Notes under the pieces: generated by a model
What the model saw: the letters and a program-made list of their open reading frames with translations, nothing else
Told to the model about the DNA's origin: nothing
The model's database searches: none
Shown: in pieces, positions 8,901 through 16,514 of the stretch
How the letters are laid out: every line of letters begins with the position of its first letter
How positions within the stretch are numbered: the first letter of the stretch is position 1
Translations under genes and position numbers: made by a program
From: DATFEN01 sp035691285
GTDB taxonomy: Bacteria > Acidobacteriota > Vicinamibacteria > Fen-336
NCBI GenBank assembly: GCA_035691285.1
Contig: DASSJI010000194.1
Coordinates: 1 to 31,295 of the forward strand
Direction of reading: 5' to 3'
DNA: 31,295 nt

Positions 8901-11677
8901 TCGACGTCGCCGGGAACCTCCAGTTCCGGGGCGACCTCGAGACCCCGGCGCCCTTCGGCCGCATGGACCTCCAGGGCGGCGGGAAGATCTATGTCCGCGG
9001 CCGGGGCTTCAGTCTCGACGAGGGCGGCGGCCTCAGCTACGGCGGGGACTGGGACCCCGAACTCAAGGTCCGGGCGCTCGTGCGTGTCCCGGACCAGTCG
9101 AACCAGACGGAGCCCGAGTGCTCGGTCAGCCTCGAGGGCCGGCTCTGGATGGCCCAGCCTGCCCTCGCCTGCGAAGGTCTCACCCAGGGCGAGGCGCTCT
9201 CTCTGGTGGCTACGGGCAGCTCGAGCGGCGGCGCCTCCCGTCTCGGCGCGCAGGTCGCCGGCGAGCAGGCCGCCTCCATGGCCCTCGGCCAGCTCAGCCG
9301 GGGCCTGGGTTTCGACGAGGTGGCGGTGCAGCCGGAGCTGCTCGCCCGCGATACAGAGCCGGGGGCCCGCTTCACCTTCGGAAAGCAGCTCACGCGGATG
9401 CTCAGCCTGATCTACTCGCTCAGCCTGCAGGGCCCGGAGCAGCGCTTCGTCCAGCTCGAGGCGCGCTTTCCCCGCGGCGTGAGCCTCAAGGGCCAGCGCA
9501 CCGACGACGGCTTCCTGGCCGCCGGCGTGGGGCAGAGGATCGTGTTCGGCCGGACCCGGAAGGCCAGCGCGAGCGACGACCGGGTTCGCCTCGAGGAGGT
9601 GCGCTTCGAAGGCGACGTGCCTCCCGAGGCTCGCTCCGCGGCGCGGCTCAAGAAAGGCAAGCGCGCGGCGGCGTGGGACGTCCAGGAAGATGCCGATCGC
9701 GTGCGCGAAGCCCTGATCGCGAAGGGTTACGTCGAGGCCGAGGTCAGCGGCCGCCTCCAGGGAAACGTGGCGCTTCTACGGGTGCGGACCGGTCCGCGCT
9801 TCGCCTGGCGCGTGGTCGGCATGCCGGATCCTCCGGACCTGCGCGAGGCGTTCCGCCAGGCCCTGTACGAGGAGGACGCGATCGAGCGGGCCAGGGAACG
9901 CCTGCTCGAGGTTCTTCGCGAGCGCGGATTCCTGCGCGGCGCCGTGACCGCCGTGCGGGCCGAGGCTGAGGCCGGGAGCCGCACTCTCGTGTTCGAGGTC
10001 GAACCAGGTCCCGCCCTCGAGGCCGAGGTCGACTTCCCGGGAGGCGAAGCCCTTTCCAACCAGCGCCTGCTCGACGCCGCGGGCGGTCCAGGAGCCCTCC
10101 TCGCCGACGCGCGCGCGGCGCTCGCGCGGATCGAGGACGCCTACCGCAGGGCAGGCCGTCTTGCGGCCCGCGCCGGCCCGGTCCAGGTGGACGAGAGAGG
10201 CGGCGGTCGCGTGCGCATCACGGTCCCGATCAGCGAGGGCGCTCCGCCGCGCATCGCCGAGGTCTCCTTCGAGGGCGCGACCCCGGCCGGCGACGCGCTT
10301 CGCCAGGCGTCAGGGCTCGCGATCGGCGCGGATTTCCGCCAGGAGGCGCTGACCGAGGCCCTCGACCGCCTGCGACGGCACTACTACGAGCTCGGCCATG
10401 CCCAGGTCGCGGTCAGCGTCGAGAGCACCATCCGCGGCCCGGACGTCGAGGTCCGCTTCCGTGTGCGCGAGGGCACCGCGACCGTCGTGGGCTCCATCGA
10501 GATCGTGGGATTGCGTCGCACCCGGGAGTCGGTCGTGAGGCGGCACATCCTCCTCCGGCCTGGCGAGCCCGTCGATCCACGGCGTCTGGCCGATGTCGAG
10601 CGCCGCCTGCTCGAGCTGGGCGTGTTCTCCTCGGTGCTCGTCACCGCGTCGCCGGCGAGCCCCGCCGCCATCACCGTGGAGGTCGTCGAGAAGGACCGTG
10701 TCGAGCTGGCCTACGACCTGCGCTGGAGCGAGGACCAGAACACCACGGTCCAGCTCGACGGCGAGGTCCGCAACCTCGTGGGCGTGGGCCTCGACCTCGG
10801 CGGCCGCTATCGCTACGGCGCCGAGGACCGCGAGAAGCGAGCGTCCCTGAAGGTGCCCTCGGTCGGGCGCGGCAAGCTGACCGCCTCGGCGGCCGAGACC
10901 GAGGAGGACTTCGAGGACGTCGACATCTTCAACCCCGAGGAGACGTTCACCAACACGCGCGTCGAGCGCACCCTCGAGCTGCAGCAATCGCAGCGCGTGA
11001 AGCGCTTCACCACGCTCCAGGCCGGCTACCGGTTCAAGAGCACCTTCCTCGCGGCAAACCCGGTGCCCGTCCACATCGCGACGCTGCTCGCGTCAGGCTT
11101 CCGGGAGACCCGGGACAACCCTCTGGACGCCCGGAGGGGCGTCTTCGCCGCGCTGAACATCGACGTGTCGCCCGAGTCGCTCGGGTCCCACCTGAACTTC
11201 GTCAAGGGCTTCGGCCAGCTGTTCCTGCATCGTCGGCTCGGCGCGGCCTGGACCTGGTCGCAGGGCTATCGCCTCGGGCTCGCCGGCGGCCTGGCCGGAG
11301 ACGAGGTGATCTCGACCGAGCGCTTCAAGGCCGGCGGGCCCGACAGCCTTCGCGGCTTCGCCAACGACTCCGTGGGACCGGTGAGCTGTCTCGGGCCCGA
11401 CAACTGCGAGCCGGCGGGCGGCAACGCACTCGTCGTGTTCAACCAGGAGCTGCGCTACCGCCATCGCAGCGGCTGGGGCCTGGCGGCCTTCTGGGACTTC
11501 GGCAACGTCTTCGAGCACGTCTCGGACCTGAGCCTGGACCTGCGCCACGATCTCGGCGCCGGTCTTCGCTGGGCCTCCCCCATCGGCATGCTCCGGCTGG
11601 ACCTGGCGCTTCCCCTCGATCGGCGGCCGGACGAAGACTCCTACCAGCTCCACTTCAGCCTCGGCCAGATCTTCTAG
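5924..11677 (+). CDS. TamB-Omp85 fusion: AsmA/TamB-like periplasmic protein joined to a five-POTRA BamA/TamA-type barrel (1917 aa)
   Basis: A GTG start overlaps the Nudix stop. Residues 5-25 form one hydrophobic inner-membrane anchor. Residues 30 to about 830 are long AsmA/TamB-like repetitive beta structure. Residues 830-1205 carry the TamB C-terminal (DUF490) pattern, including the stretch GGGKIYVRGRGFSLDEGG near 1014. Five POTRA-like units then follow (about 1223-1292, 1292-1365, 1365-1441, 1442-1518 and 1518-1591), recognisable by repeats such as LEEVRFEGD, IAEVSFEGA and GSIEIVGLR. From about 1592 an Omp85 barrel runs to a terminal Phe (LHFSLGQIF). The loop-6 motif is LRGF (R1810). In E. 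coli TamA and TamB are separate proteins; their summed length is close to this one. The frame is unbroken. The likely job is insertion of outer-membrane proteins or lipid transport across the envelope. Five POTRAs are the BamA number; TamA has three. Confidence 0.9.
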   Translation: MKRRAPLAAGALLAALAALAAFGWFPHAPLTRSLEGRLGQALGGTVRIGSLRIVPVLLTVEARDVAIESPALRGRLADVRVEATARALRGEASLRSLSVRGLDLEVRASPRSRDATSAALPPLRIDRLHVDGAVRYQDPALGGDVVVSDIVAQGAVGSGSVDLALGSIRWRREPEPPVAKIAARLEIAPDLGMTLLQAEVGSGTSRLEASGRLGTPDSPAPDVRFDADLDAAEVARLAATGSARGRVHLSGRVRGAAPTSWELKLDAPELRVGGLPIADLRAQASGSAADASATATLGVFGGRVSLAGGRHGDAVELRLEAADLRTGNVPTSFRLEAAGTAAKALELSWSLRGEAHPAFAIEGGGRLDGATFEASGTLAGPSAPAIAGRGSGSIRVVAADGADRSLPFEAAVRVRGQTAEEISLRVPEADLAGLVPEIGGGLSLSADLRGPLDRLGGTVRLDGRGLAYRGIALGALEVRGEGRAADWTVTARLPEHALRLEARSPPPARGGRRVSGTVSFEGTSLAALDPLLPKAVPRDGRLEGRVEFEGEIARPGALVALGDVVLRGAQFTTRLEGRFGAAPSATLDLRVTGSADLAALARSDALEVAGRAEADLRIRGTRLAPGVEGEVRLLGLRVTGAALPEIGVEEARLALGPMGVELKPTVASVAGGSLTASARYPIGEEAPAEVHLEWAGLLAERLFPAQPSGSQALPLSARLSGKADLSGRGATPATWRGEATLTAEAVRAAEMSLEATPLSLRLDGGVLAAAPVTLTSGPGSLTLEGRVDLPSGGLDVSGEGSLDLRALSPLVGTASLTGIANVDVALGGRLDAPEPRGEVVVADAGVRFRGIPEALTNIYGRIVLEAGRVRLEDVSATLGGGEVTAGGEAELRGTALQSCRIDVKARDLNLRYPVGLKTRVDADLVLAGSGKDLVLRGDARVQRGLYDLELALGDAVKAPVVEAEPSPMLRAIGLDVRVVLENPVLIRNRLATLDVAGNLQFRGDLETPAPFGRMDLQGGGKIYVRGRGFSLDEGGGLSYGGDWDPELKVRALVRVPDQSNQTEPECSVSLEGRLWMAQPALACEGLTQGEALSLVATGSSSGGASRLGAQVAGEQAASMALGQLSRGLGFDEVAVQPELLARDTEPGARFTFGKQLTRMLSLIYSLSLQGPEQRFVQLEARFPRGVSLKGQRTDDGFLAAGVGQRIVFGRTRKASASDDRVRLEEVRFEGDVPPEARSAARLKKGKRAAAWDVQEDADRVREALIAKGYVEAEVSGRLQGNVALLRVRTGPRFAWRVVGMPDPPDLREAFRQALYEEDAIERARERLLEVLRERGFLRGAVTAVRAEAEAGSRTLVFEVEPGPALEAEVDFPGGEALSNQRLLDAAGGPGALLADARAALARIEDAYRRAGRLAARAGPVQVDERGGGRVRITVPISEGAPPRIAEVSFEGATPAGDALRQASGLAIGADFRQEALTEALDRLRRHYYELGHAQVAVSVESTIRGPDVEVRFRVREGTATVVGSIEIVGLRRTRESVVRRHILLRPGEPVDPRRLADVERRLLELGVFSSVLVTASPASPAAITVEVVEKDRVELAYDLRWSEDQNTTVQLDGEVRNLVGVGLDLGGRYRYGAEDREKRASLKVPSVGRGKLTASAAETEEDFEDVDIFNPEETFTNTRVERTLELQQSQRVKRFTTLQAGYRFKSTFLAANPVPVHIATLLASGFRETRDNPLDARRGVFAALNIDVSPESLGSHLNFVKGFGQLFLHRRLGAAWTWSQGYRLGLAGGLAGDEVISTERFKAGGPDSLRGFANDSVGPVSCLGPDNCEPAGGNALVVFNQELRYRHRSGWGLAAFWDFGNVFEHVSDLSLDLRHDLGAGLRWASPIGMLRLDLALPLDRRPDEDSYQLHFSLGQIF

Positions 11678-11693
11678 CCTCGCTCATCCGAAT

Positions 11694-11709
11694 CTCACCG
11701 CTTCCTCAC
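11694..11709 (+). promoter_or_regulatory. Cre-tag-like direct repeat CTCAC-N6-CTCAC upstream of creD
   Basis: Two CTCAC half-sites are separated by 6 bp (11-bp period), about 57 bp before the creD start. In E. coli the response regulator CreB binds TTCAC-N6-TTCAC upstream of creD, so eight of the ten defined positions agree. An 11-bp direct repeat is also the general geometry of OmpR-family response-regulator sites. The match is seen in sequence; binding is inferred. Confidence 0.4.
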
Positions 11710-11765
11710 AAGGCGATTAACCGCTTTCGCGCTGTCGGGCGCATCCTGGTCCGAGGGAGGTGCCC

Positions 11766-13034
11766 TTGACGCCAAGCCGGCTCGCCGCCATAGGAGTGAT
11801 CTACTTCGCCGTCGCGTTCGCCTGGTTCACGCTCGGGGCGTCCGTCACGGCCCGGACCGGAGAGGCGGACAGCCGCCTCTCCAAGGAGGTCGCCCAGCTC
11901 TGGGGAGGCCGCCACGTCCAGCTCGCGCCGGACGCCTGGTACGAGATCTCGCGCTCCGTGACCGAGATGGCCGAGGAGAAGGAGGCCAAGGGACGCGTCA
12001 AGCGGCGACCCGTAACGCGCACGGTCGTGGATCGCGTGGCGGTGCCGCTGACCGCCAGCGCCGTCGGCGTCGAGCTCGCCCTCGACCCGCGCCGCAAGGG
12101 CCTGCTGTGGTACGACACGTACGCGGTCCGCTATCGAGCCCAACACCGTTTCCGCAACGACGGACGGGAGCCGCGCGACATCCGGGTACACTTCGCGTTC
12201 CCCTCCACCGAGGCGATCTACGACGGCTTCCGCCTCGTGCTGGACGGCCGGGAAGCCCAGCGGGTGACGGACCTCTCCTCGGGGCTCACGGCCACGACCC
12301 TCGTCCCGCCCGGAGCAGACGCCGTCCTCCAGGTCGAGTACCGCTCGCGCGGGCTCGGCGACTGGACCTACGCCTTCAACAAGGACGGCATCGCTCAAGT
12401 GACGGACTTTCGACTCGACCTCGCGACGGACTTCGACGGCTTCGACTTCCCCCCTGGAGGGCTGTCTCCGACGTCGCTCGAGCGTCGCGCCGGAGGCGCG
12501 GCCCTCGCGTGGAACTTCGAGAGCCTCGTGACCGGCCAGCGGATCGCCCTGGAGCCGCCCCACCGGCTCAACCCGGGCCCGCTGGCGGCGCGCATCACCT
12601 TCTTCGCGCCCGTCTCGCTTCTGTTCTTCTTCGCCGTCCTCGTCGTGCTGGGCGTCCTGCGCGGGCGCAGCCTGCATCCCATGAACTACCTCTTCCTGGC
12701 GGCCGCCTTCTTCTCCTTCCACCTGCTGCTCGTCTATCTCGTGGACCACGTGGACCTGCACGCCTCGTTCGCCATCGCCGCCGCGACGAGCGTGCTGCTG
12801 GTCACGAGCTACCTCCGACTCGTCACGGGCCTGCGCACGGCGCTCCTCGAGGCGGGCCTGGCGCAGGCCGTCTACCTGGTCCTGTTCAGCTATGCCTTCT
12901 TCTTCGAGGGCTACGCGGGCCTGACCGTGACGATCGGCGCGGTCCTGACGCTGTTCGTACTCATGCAGCTCACCGGCCGCGTGGACTGGGGGCGCGCGTT
13001 CGCCGGGGAGGCAGCGCCGCGGGCTGCGGGCTAG
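11766..13034 (+). CDS. creD: CreD-like inner-membrane protein (422 aa)
   Basis: An N-terminal transmembrane segment (about residues 5-25) is followed by a large periplasmic beta-rich region and then a C-terminal cluster of hydrophobic helices. That cluster matches the CreD family: HPMNYLFLAAAFFSFHLLLVYLVDHVDLHASFAIAAATSV, interrupted only for length here, then a Tyr-rich helix and the ending MQLTGRVDW. E. coli CreD is an inner-membrane protein of the CreBC regulon linked to envelope integrity and colicin tolerance; its biochemical role is unknown. I chose TTG at 11766 because GAGGGAGG (11753-11760) sits 5 bp upstream. The GTG at 11760 overlaps that site. The gene follows the TamB-Omp85 fusion by 88 bp and ends the + strand run. 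No creBC genes are in the window. Confidence 0.8.
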   Translation: MTPSRLAAIGVIYFAVAFAWFTLGASVTARTGEADSRLSKEVAQLWGGRHVQLAPDAWYEISRSVTEMAEEKEAKGRVKRRPVTRTVVDRVAVPLTASAVGVELALDPRRKGLLWYDTYAVRYRAQHRFRNDGREPRDIRVHFAFPSTEAIYDGFRLVLDGREAQRVTDLSSGLTATTLVPPGADAVLQVEYRSRGLGDWTYAFNKDGIAQVTDFRLDLATDFDGFDFPPGGLSPTSLERRAGGAALAWNFESLVTGQRIALEPPHRLNPGPLAARITFFAPVSLLFFFAVLVVLGVLRGRSLHPMNYLFLAAAFFSFHLLLVYLVDHVDLHASFAIAAATSVLLVTSYLRLVTGLRTALLEAGLAQAVYLVLFSYAFFFEGYAGLTVTIGAVLTLFVLMQLTGRVDWGRAFAGEAAPRAAG

Positions 13035-13200
13035 ACCCACGCCCGGAACCTGCTCTGGACAGGACAACCACAGAGATCATCGAGAGGGCCCATGTCGGCC
13101 CAAGGTCACAGAGATGGATGAGTGAGGCCCTTCTCGCCCTCGGTGATCTCTCCGATCGTCCTCCGTGTCCTCTGTGGCTTCCGTTGCCAGCGTCGGTCGG
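13035..13200. repeat. Convergent intergenic region with CACAGAG repeats and an inverted partner
   Basis: This 166-bp gap lies between the convergent ends of creD and the - strand operon and holds no convincing gene. CCACAGAG (13068-13075) recurs as TCACAGAG (13106-13113), both in the context CACAGAGATNNATNGAG. The outer copy has an exact inverted partner CTCTGTGG at 13170-13177. Elements of the form CCTCTGTG...CACAGAGG are familiar in intergenic DNA of many bacterial genomes, so this may be a dispersed palindromic repeat. It could fold in RNA from either strand and help end both converging transcripts, though no T-run follows. Confidence 0.45.
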
Positions 13201-13626
13201 TCAGAACGGCCGCTTGAAGGACAGCCACAGGATCAGCGGCACGCCGATGCCGAAGAGCGGGATCGCGAGCGTCCGCAGCATCTCCTCGATCCCGAGGCCC
13301 CGCTCGAGCCGCCTGTCGAACGGCGGCGCGGCAGTCCGGCGCAGGCCGCTCGCGGTCCACCCATGCGCGACGAACGCGTGCATCGCCTCCATCGGCACGA
13401 CCAGGAAGGCGACGAGTCCGAGCTTGAGGGCCAGCCAGCGCTCGTGGGAGTAGCCCCGGGCCTCGCCCTGGAGCAGCAGCCAGCCGCTCGCCAGGGCCAG
13501 CAGCAGGAGCAGGTGCTCGGCGGCCACGACCGGCGCGAGGGCGCGCCGACGCGCCAGCTCCTCTGCCGCGTCGCCGCAGGCGCGGGCGCGCGCCGCGCCC
13601 ACGCTCTGCGCGGCGAACAACAGCAC
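13201..13626 (-). CDS. Small integral membrane protein, unknown function
   Basis: The 141-residue reading from GTG at 13626 has three clear hydrophobic segments: around AEHLLLLLALASGWLLL, LKLGLVAFLVVPMEAMHAFV and LRTLAIPLFGIGVPLILWL. The frame stays open upstream to the preceding gene's stop. The extra residues (LIQLHLAATLGW) complete a fourth membrane helix, so translation may really begin at CTG 13662, just after the TPR gene ends. No family is recognised with confidence; the layout resembles small CopD/DUF2269-like four-helix proteins, but that is only a resemblance. It is the last gene of the ino1 operon, and its end faces creD across a 166-bp gap. Confidence 0.6.
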   Translation of the reverse strand: MLLFAAQSVGAARARACGDAAEELARRRALAPVVAAEHLLLLLALASGWLLLQGEARGYSHERWLALKLGLVAFLVVPMEAMHAFVAHGWTASGLRRTAAPPFDRRLERGLGIEEMLRTLAIPLFGIGVPLILWLSFKRPF

Positions 13627-13666
13627 CCAGCCCAGCGTCGCGGCGAGATGGAGCTGGATCAGGGCC

Positions 13667-14119
13667 TTAGCGCTTGATGCCCGAGAGGAGCTGGCGGACC
13701 GCGACGGCCTCGGGGGCGTTCGGCGCCAGCCGCAGGAACGCCTCGAAGTCGCCGACCATCCTGTCCGGCTGCTTCTTGTTGTAGTACGCCTGCCCGCGCC
13801 AGAAGTACGCGTAGGCCACGTCGGGCTTCGCCTGGATGACCGCGCTCATGGCGGCGATGGCGTCGTCGAAACGCTTCTGGCCCACGAGGGAGCCGCCCAG
13901 GGCGTGGGCGCCGTCGGCGTGGGCGGGGCACGAGGCGAGGGCCTGACGGGCCGGCGCCTCGGCCTCCACGAACTTCTTCTGCTGGACCAGCGAGCGGGCC
14001 TGCGAAGCCAGCTGGGCCACCTGGGGCTGGGCGCACGGGTCCTGGGCCAGCGCGCTTCCCGGCCGCGCGGAGGCGCAACCCAGCGCGCAAGCGAGAACGA
14101 CTGCGGTCTCGAGTCTCAT
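13667..14119 (-). CDS. Exported TPR-repeat protein (150 aa)
   Basis: The N-terminus MRLETAVVLACALGCASARPGSALAQ is a signal peptide. It can be read as signal peptidase I cleavage at SALA|Q, or as a lipoprotein with a weak lipobox ALGC. The mature part consists of about three TPR units, for example FVEAEAPARQALASCPAHADGAHALGG and the next repeat FDDAIAAMSAVIQAKPDVAYAYFWRGQAYY. Two Cys residues (PCAQ and ASCPAH) could form a disulfide. TPRs bind other proteins, so a periplasmic scaffold is likely; no partner can be named. The ATG overlaps the stop of the upstream small gene (ATGA), so it is translationally coupled within the ino1 operon. Confidence 0.8.
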   Translation of the reverse strand: MRLETAVVLACALGCASARPGSALAQDPCAQPQVAQLASQARSLVQQKKFVEAEAPARQALASCPAHADGAHALGGSLVGQKRFDDAIAAMSAVIQAKPDVAYAYFWRGQAYYNKKQPDRMVGDFEAFLRLAPNAPEAVAVRQLLSGIKR

Positions 14120-14334
14120 GTCCTCTCCTCGACCAGCAGGATGTGGCTGATGTTCACCCAGGGCACCAGCACCTGGCTGATCACGGTCTCGATCGTCCCG
14201 CCCTCGGCCACGGTGCGCTGGACCTCGAAGACGAGCCCGATCTGGTCCGAGTGCAGCACGGTGCAGTTCTGGTAGGTGACCGACTTCGTCGCCACTTCCT
14301 TCAGCTTGACGCCGACGCCGAGCCCCTGCTGCAT
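14116..14334 (-). CDS. Conserved-looking small protein, unknown (72 aa)
   Basis: The ATG at 14334 is preceded by an excellent ribosome site, AGGAGGGGGC, which lies just downstream of a GTG (14349) that is therefore less likely. The product starts MQQGLGVGVKLKEV and contains alternating hydrophobic and polar stretches (TYQNCTVLHSD, IGLVFEVQRT, TIETVISQVLVPWVNISHILLVEE), which suggests a compact all-beta fold. It has no signal peptide or membrane helix. It starts 16 bp after the ino1 stop and overlaps the TPR gene by 4 bp, so it belongs to that operon. I do not recognise a family. Confidence 0.65.
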   Translation of the reverse strand: MQQGLGVGVKLKEVATKSVTYQNCTVLHSDQIGLVFEVQRTVAEGGTIETVISQVLVPWVNISHILLVEERT

Positions 14335-14350
14335 GCCCCCTCCTGCCACC

Positions 14351-15670
<1,320 letters not shown>

Positions 15671-15690
15671 GGACGATCCTCTGTGCTTGT

Positions 15691-15710
15691 GGGGCGCGCG
15701 CTCGCGCCCC
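15691..15710 (-). promoter_or_regulatory. Leader hairpin before ino1
   Basis: GGGGCGCG and CGCGCCCC flank a 4-nt loop, giving a perfect 8-bp GC stem in the ino1 leader. It ends 20 nt before the ATG and just upstream of the GAGG site. Such a stable stem close to the ribosome site could affect translation. It lacks a U-run, so it is not an ordinary terminator. Confidence 0.4.
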
Positions 15711-15719
15711 TCGGAAACG

Positions 15720-15734
15720 CGTGATGCTATCACG
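15720..15734 (-). promoter_or_regulatory. Palindrome CGTGAT-N3-ATCACG over a putative -10 of ino1
   Basis: This perfect inverted repeat has 6-bp arms and a 3-bp spacer. On the - strand it contains TAGCAT (15728-15723), which matches the -10 consensus at four of six positions and lies about 50 bp before the ino1 ATG. A repressor bound here would cover the -10. No convincing -35 is seen, and the regulator is unknown. Confidence 0.4.
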
Positions 15735-15766
15735 GACCCGCACCGGCCACCGAGGCGCCGGCGGGA

Positions 15767-15994
15767 CTAGGGCTGCGGCTGGGGGAGGCGGCCGCTCGAG
15801 GCGAGGAACTGGAGCGCGGCCGACACCAGCTCGCGGTCGTGGCGCGGCCCGACGAAGCGCCCCTCGCCGAGATGGTAGTGCAGGATCCCGGAGCGGGGCA
15901 GGTTCGACTCCGTGTCGAACGAGTAGAACATCAGGATCCGGCTCTGCTTCGACATGCCGCTGTCGTCGAAGAAGCCGAATCGCAGGTTGTGCAT
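15767..15994 (-). CDS. Small orphan protein, unknown (75 aa from ATG 15994)
   Basis: The product begins MHNLRFGFFDDSGMSKQSR and continues with well-mixed, protein-like composition (ILMFYSFDTESNLPRSG, ILHYHLGEGRFVGPRHD) to LPQPQP. It has no signal peptide or membrane segment. A good sigma70 promoter at 16091-16062 points at it, with a start about 60 nt downstream of the predicted transcript start. That supports a real gene. Upstream TTG 16000, preceded by GAAGGGG at 5-nt spacing, is an equally possible start. The frame is open further upstream, but those codons fall inside the promoter. It runs in the ino1 direction, about 95 bp ahead of the ino1 start. The family is not recognised. Confidence 0.55.
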   Translation of the reverse strand: MHNLRFGFFDDSGMSKQSRILMFYSFDTESNLPRSGILHYHLGEGRFVGPRHDRELVSAALQFLASSGRLPQPQP

Positions 15995-16061
15995 CGACAA
16001 CGAAGCCCCTTCCCGATCGAGAGCCAGCCGCTCACAGACGGCGCCTTGGATGAACGCGCGC

Positions 16062-16091
16062 AATCTAGTGACGCGCGCCTTCGCTTGTCAA
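16062..16091 (-). promoter_or_regulatory. Sigma70 promoter TTGACA-N18-TAGATT
   Basis: On the - strand a perfect TTGACA (16091-16086) is followed after 18 bp by TAGATT (16067-16062), four of six matches to TATAAT. It lies directly ahead of the small orphan gene ending at 15767. An unbroken -35 consensus is rare in DNA this GC-rich. Confidence 0.6.
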
Positions 16092-16186
16092 GAGTCGGAT
16101 CGCTCGCTTCAGGCGCGGGCGTCCGCGGCTCGCATGCGTCGCACCCTAGACTGGAGCGGGCGCCATGCAGCCGTAAAAAAATCTGC

Positions 16187-16492
16187 TCAAGGCTCGCGCT
16201 CGTGATCCGGCGCACGCAGCCGCACGAGCGTCGCGCCCCAGCCGCCGGATTCGGGCGGCGCGTCGCGGCTCGAGACGACGAAGGTCAGCGCCGCGAGCGC
16301 ACGCCGCACCACGGCGCGCTGCACGCCCTTGCCGCGGCCGTGGACGACCCGGACGCTCAGGATTCCCCGGGCGCGGCACTCGCGAAGATACTCCTCGACC
16401 ACGGACGCCACGTCTCCGGGCGCGAAGGCGTGGAGGTCCAGCGTGCCGTCGATCGGCAGCTCGAAGAGCGGGTCGTCCTCGGAGGGCGGCAT
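16187..16492 (-). CDS. Smr-domain protein (101 aa)
   Basis: The Smr domain is a DNA/RNA nuclease-type fold found at the C-terminus of MutS2 and as small single-domain proteins. The motifs are LDLHAFAPGDVASVVEEYL at residues 18-36 and VRVVHGRGKGVQRAVVRRAL, the HGxGxG block, around residues 48-66. The C-terminal GGWGATLVRLR completes the fold. At 101 residues it is little more than the domain, without the usual N-terminal extension. It starts 22 bp from the divergent PHP lipoprotein gene. A T7 run on its strand (16181-16175) follows the stop by a few bases, but no convincing stem precedes it. The domain is sure; the cellular role is not. Confidence 0.88.
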   Translation of the reverse strand: MPPSEDDPLFELPIDGTLDLHAFAPGDVASVVEEYLRECRARGILSVRVVHGRGKGVQRAVVRRALAALTFVVSSRDAPPESGGWGATLVRLRAPDHEREP

Positions 16493-16499
16493 CCTCGGC

Positions 16500-16505
16500 T
16501 ATTCT
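16500..16505 (+). promoter_or_regulatory. -10 box TATTCT, 9 bp before the PHP lipoprotein ATG
   Basis: The whole space between the divergent Smr and PHP genes is 22 bp. TATTCT ends 9 bp before the ATG, and there is no Shine-Dalgarno site. A transcript starting about 7 nt after this box would begin at or within 3 nt of the ATG, so a leaderless or nearly leaderless mRNA is likely. Confidence 0.45.
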
Positions 16506-16514
16506 CATCCCAGC

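Noticed and set aside
16172..16186. T7 run after the Smr gene as an intrinsic terminator
   Set aside because: No stable stem could be drawn immediately before the run on that strand. It remains a curious homopolymer in GC-rich DNA.
16159..16222. Direct repeat GGCGC...GCAGCCG (two copies about 50 bp apart)
   Set aside because: Copies are short and imperfect, one lies inside the Smr coding end, and GC-rich chance similarity is likely.
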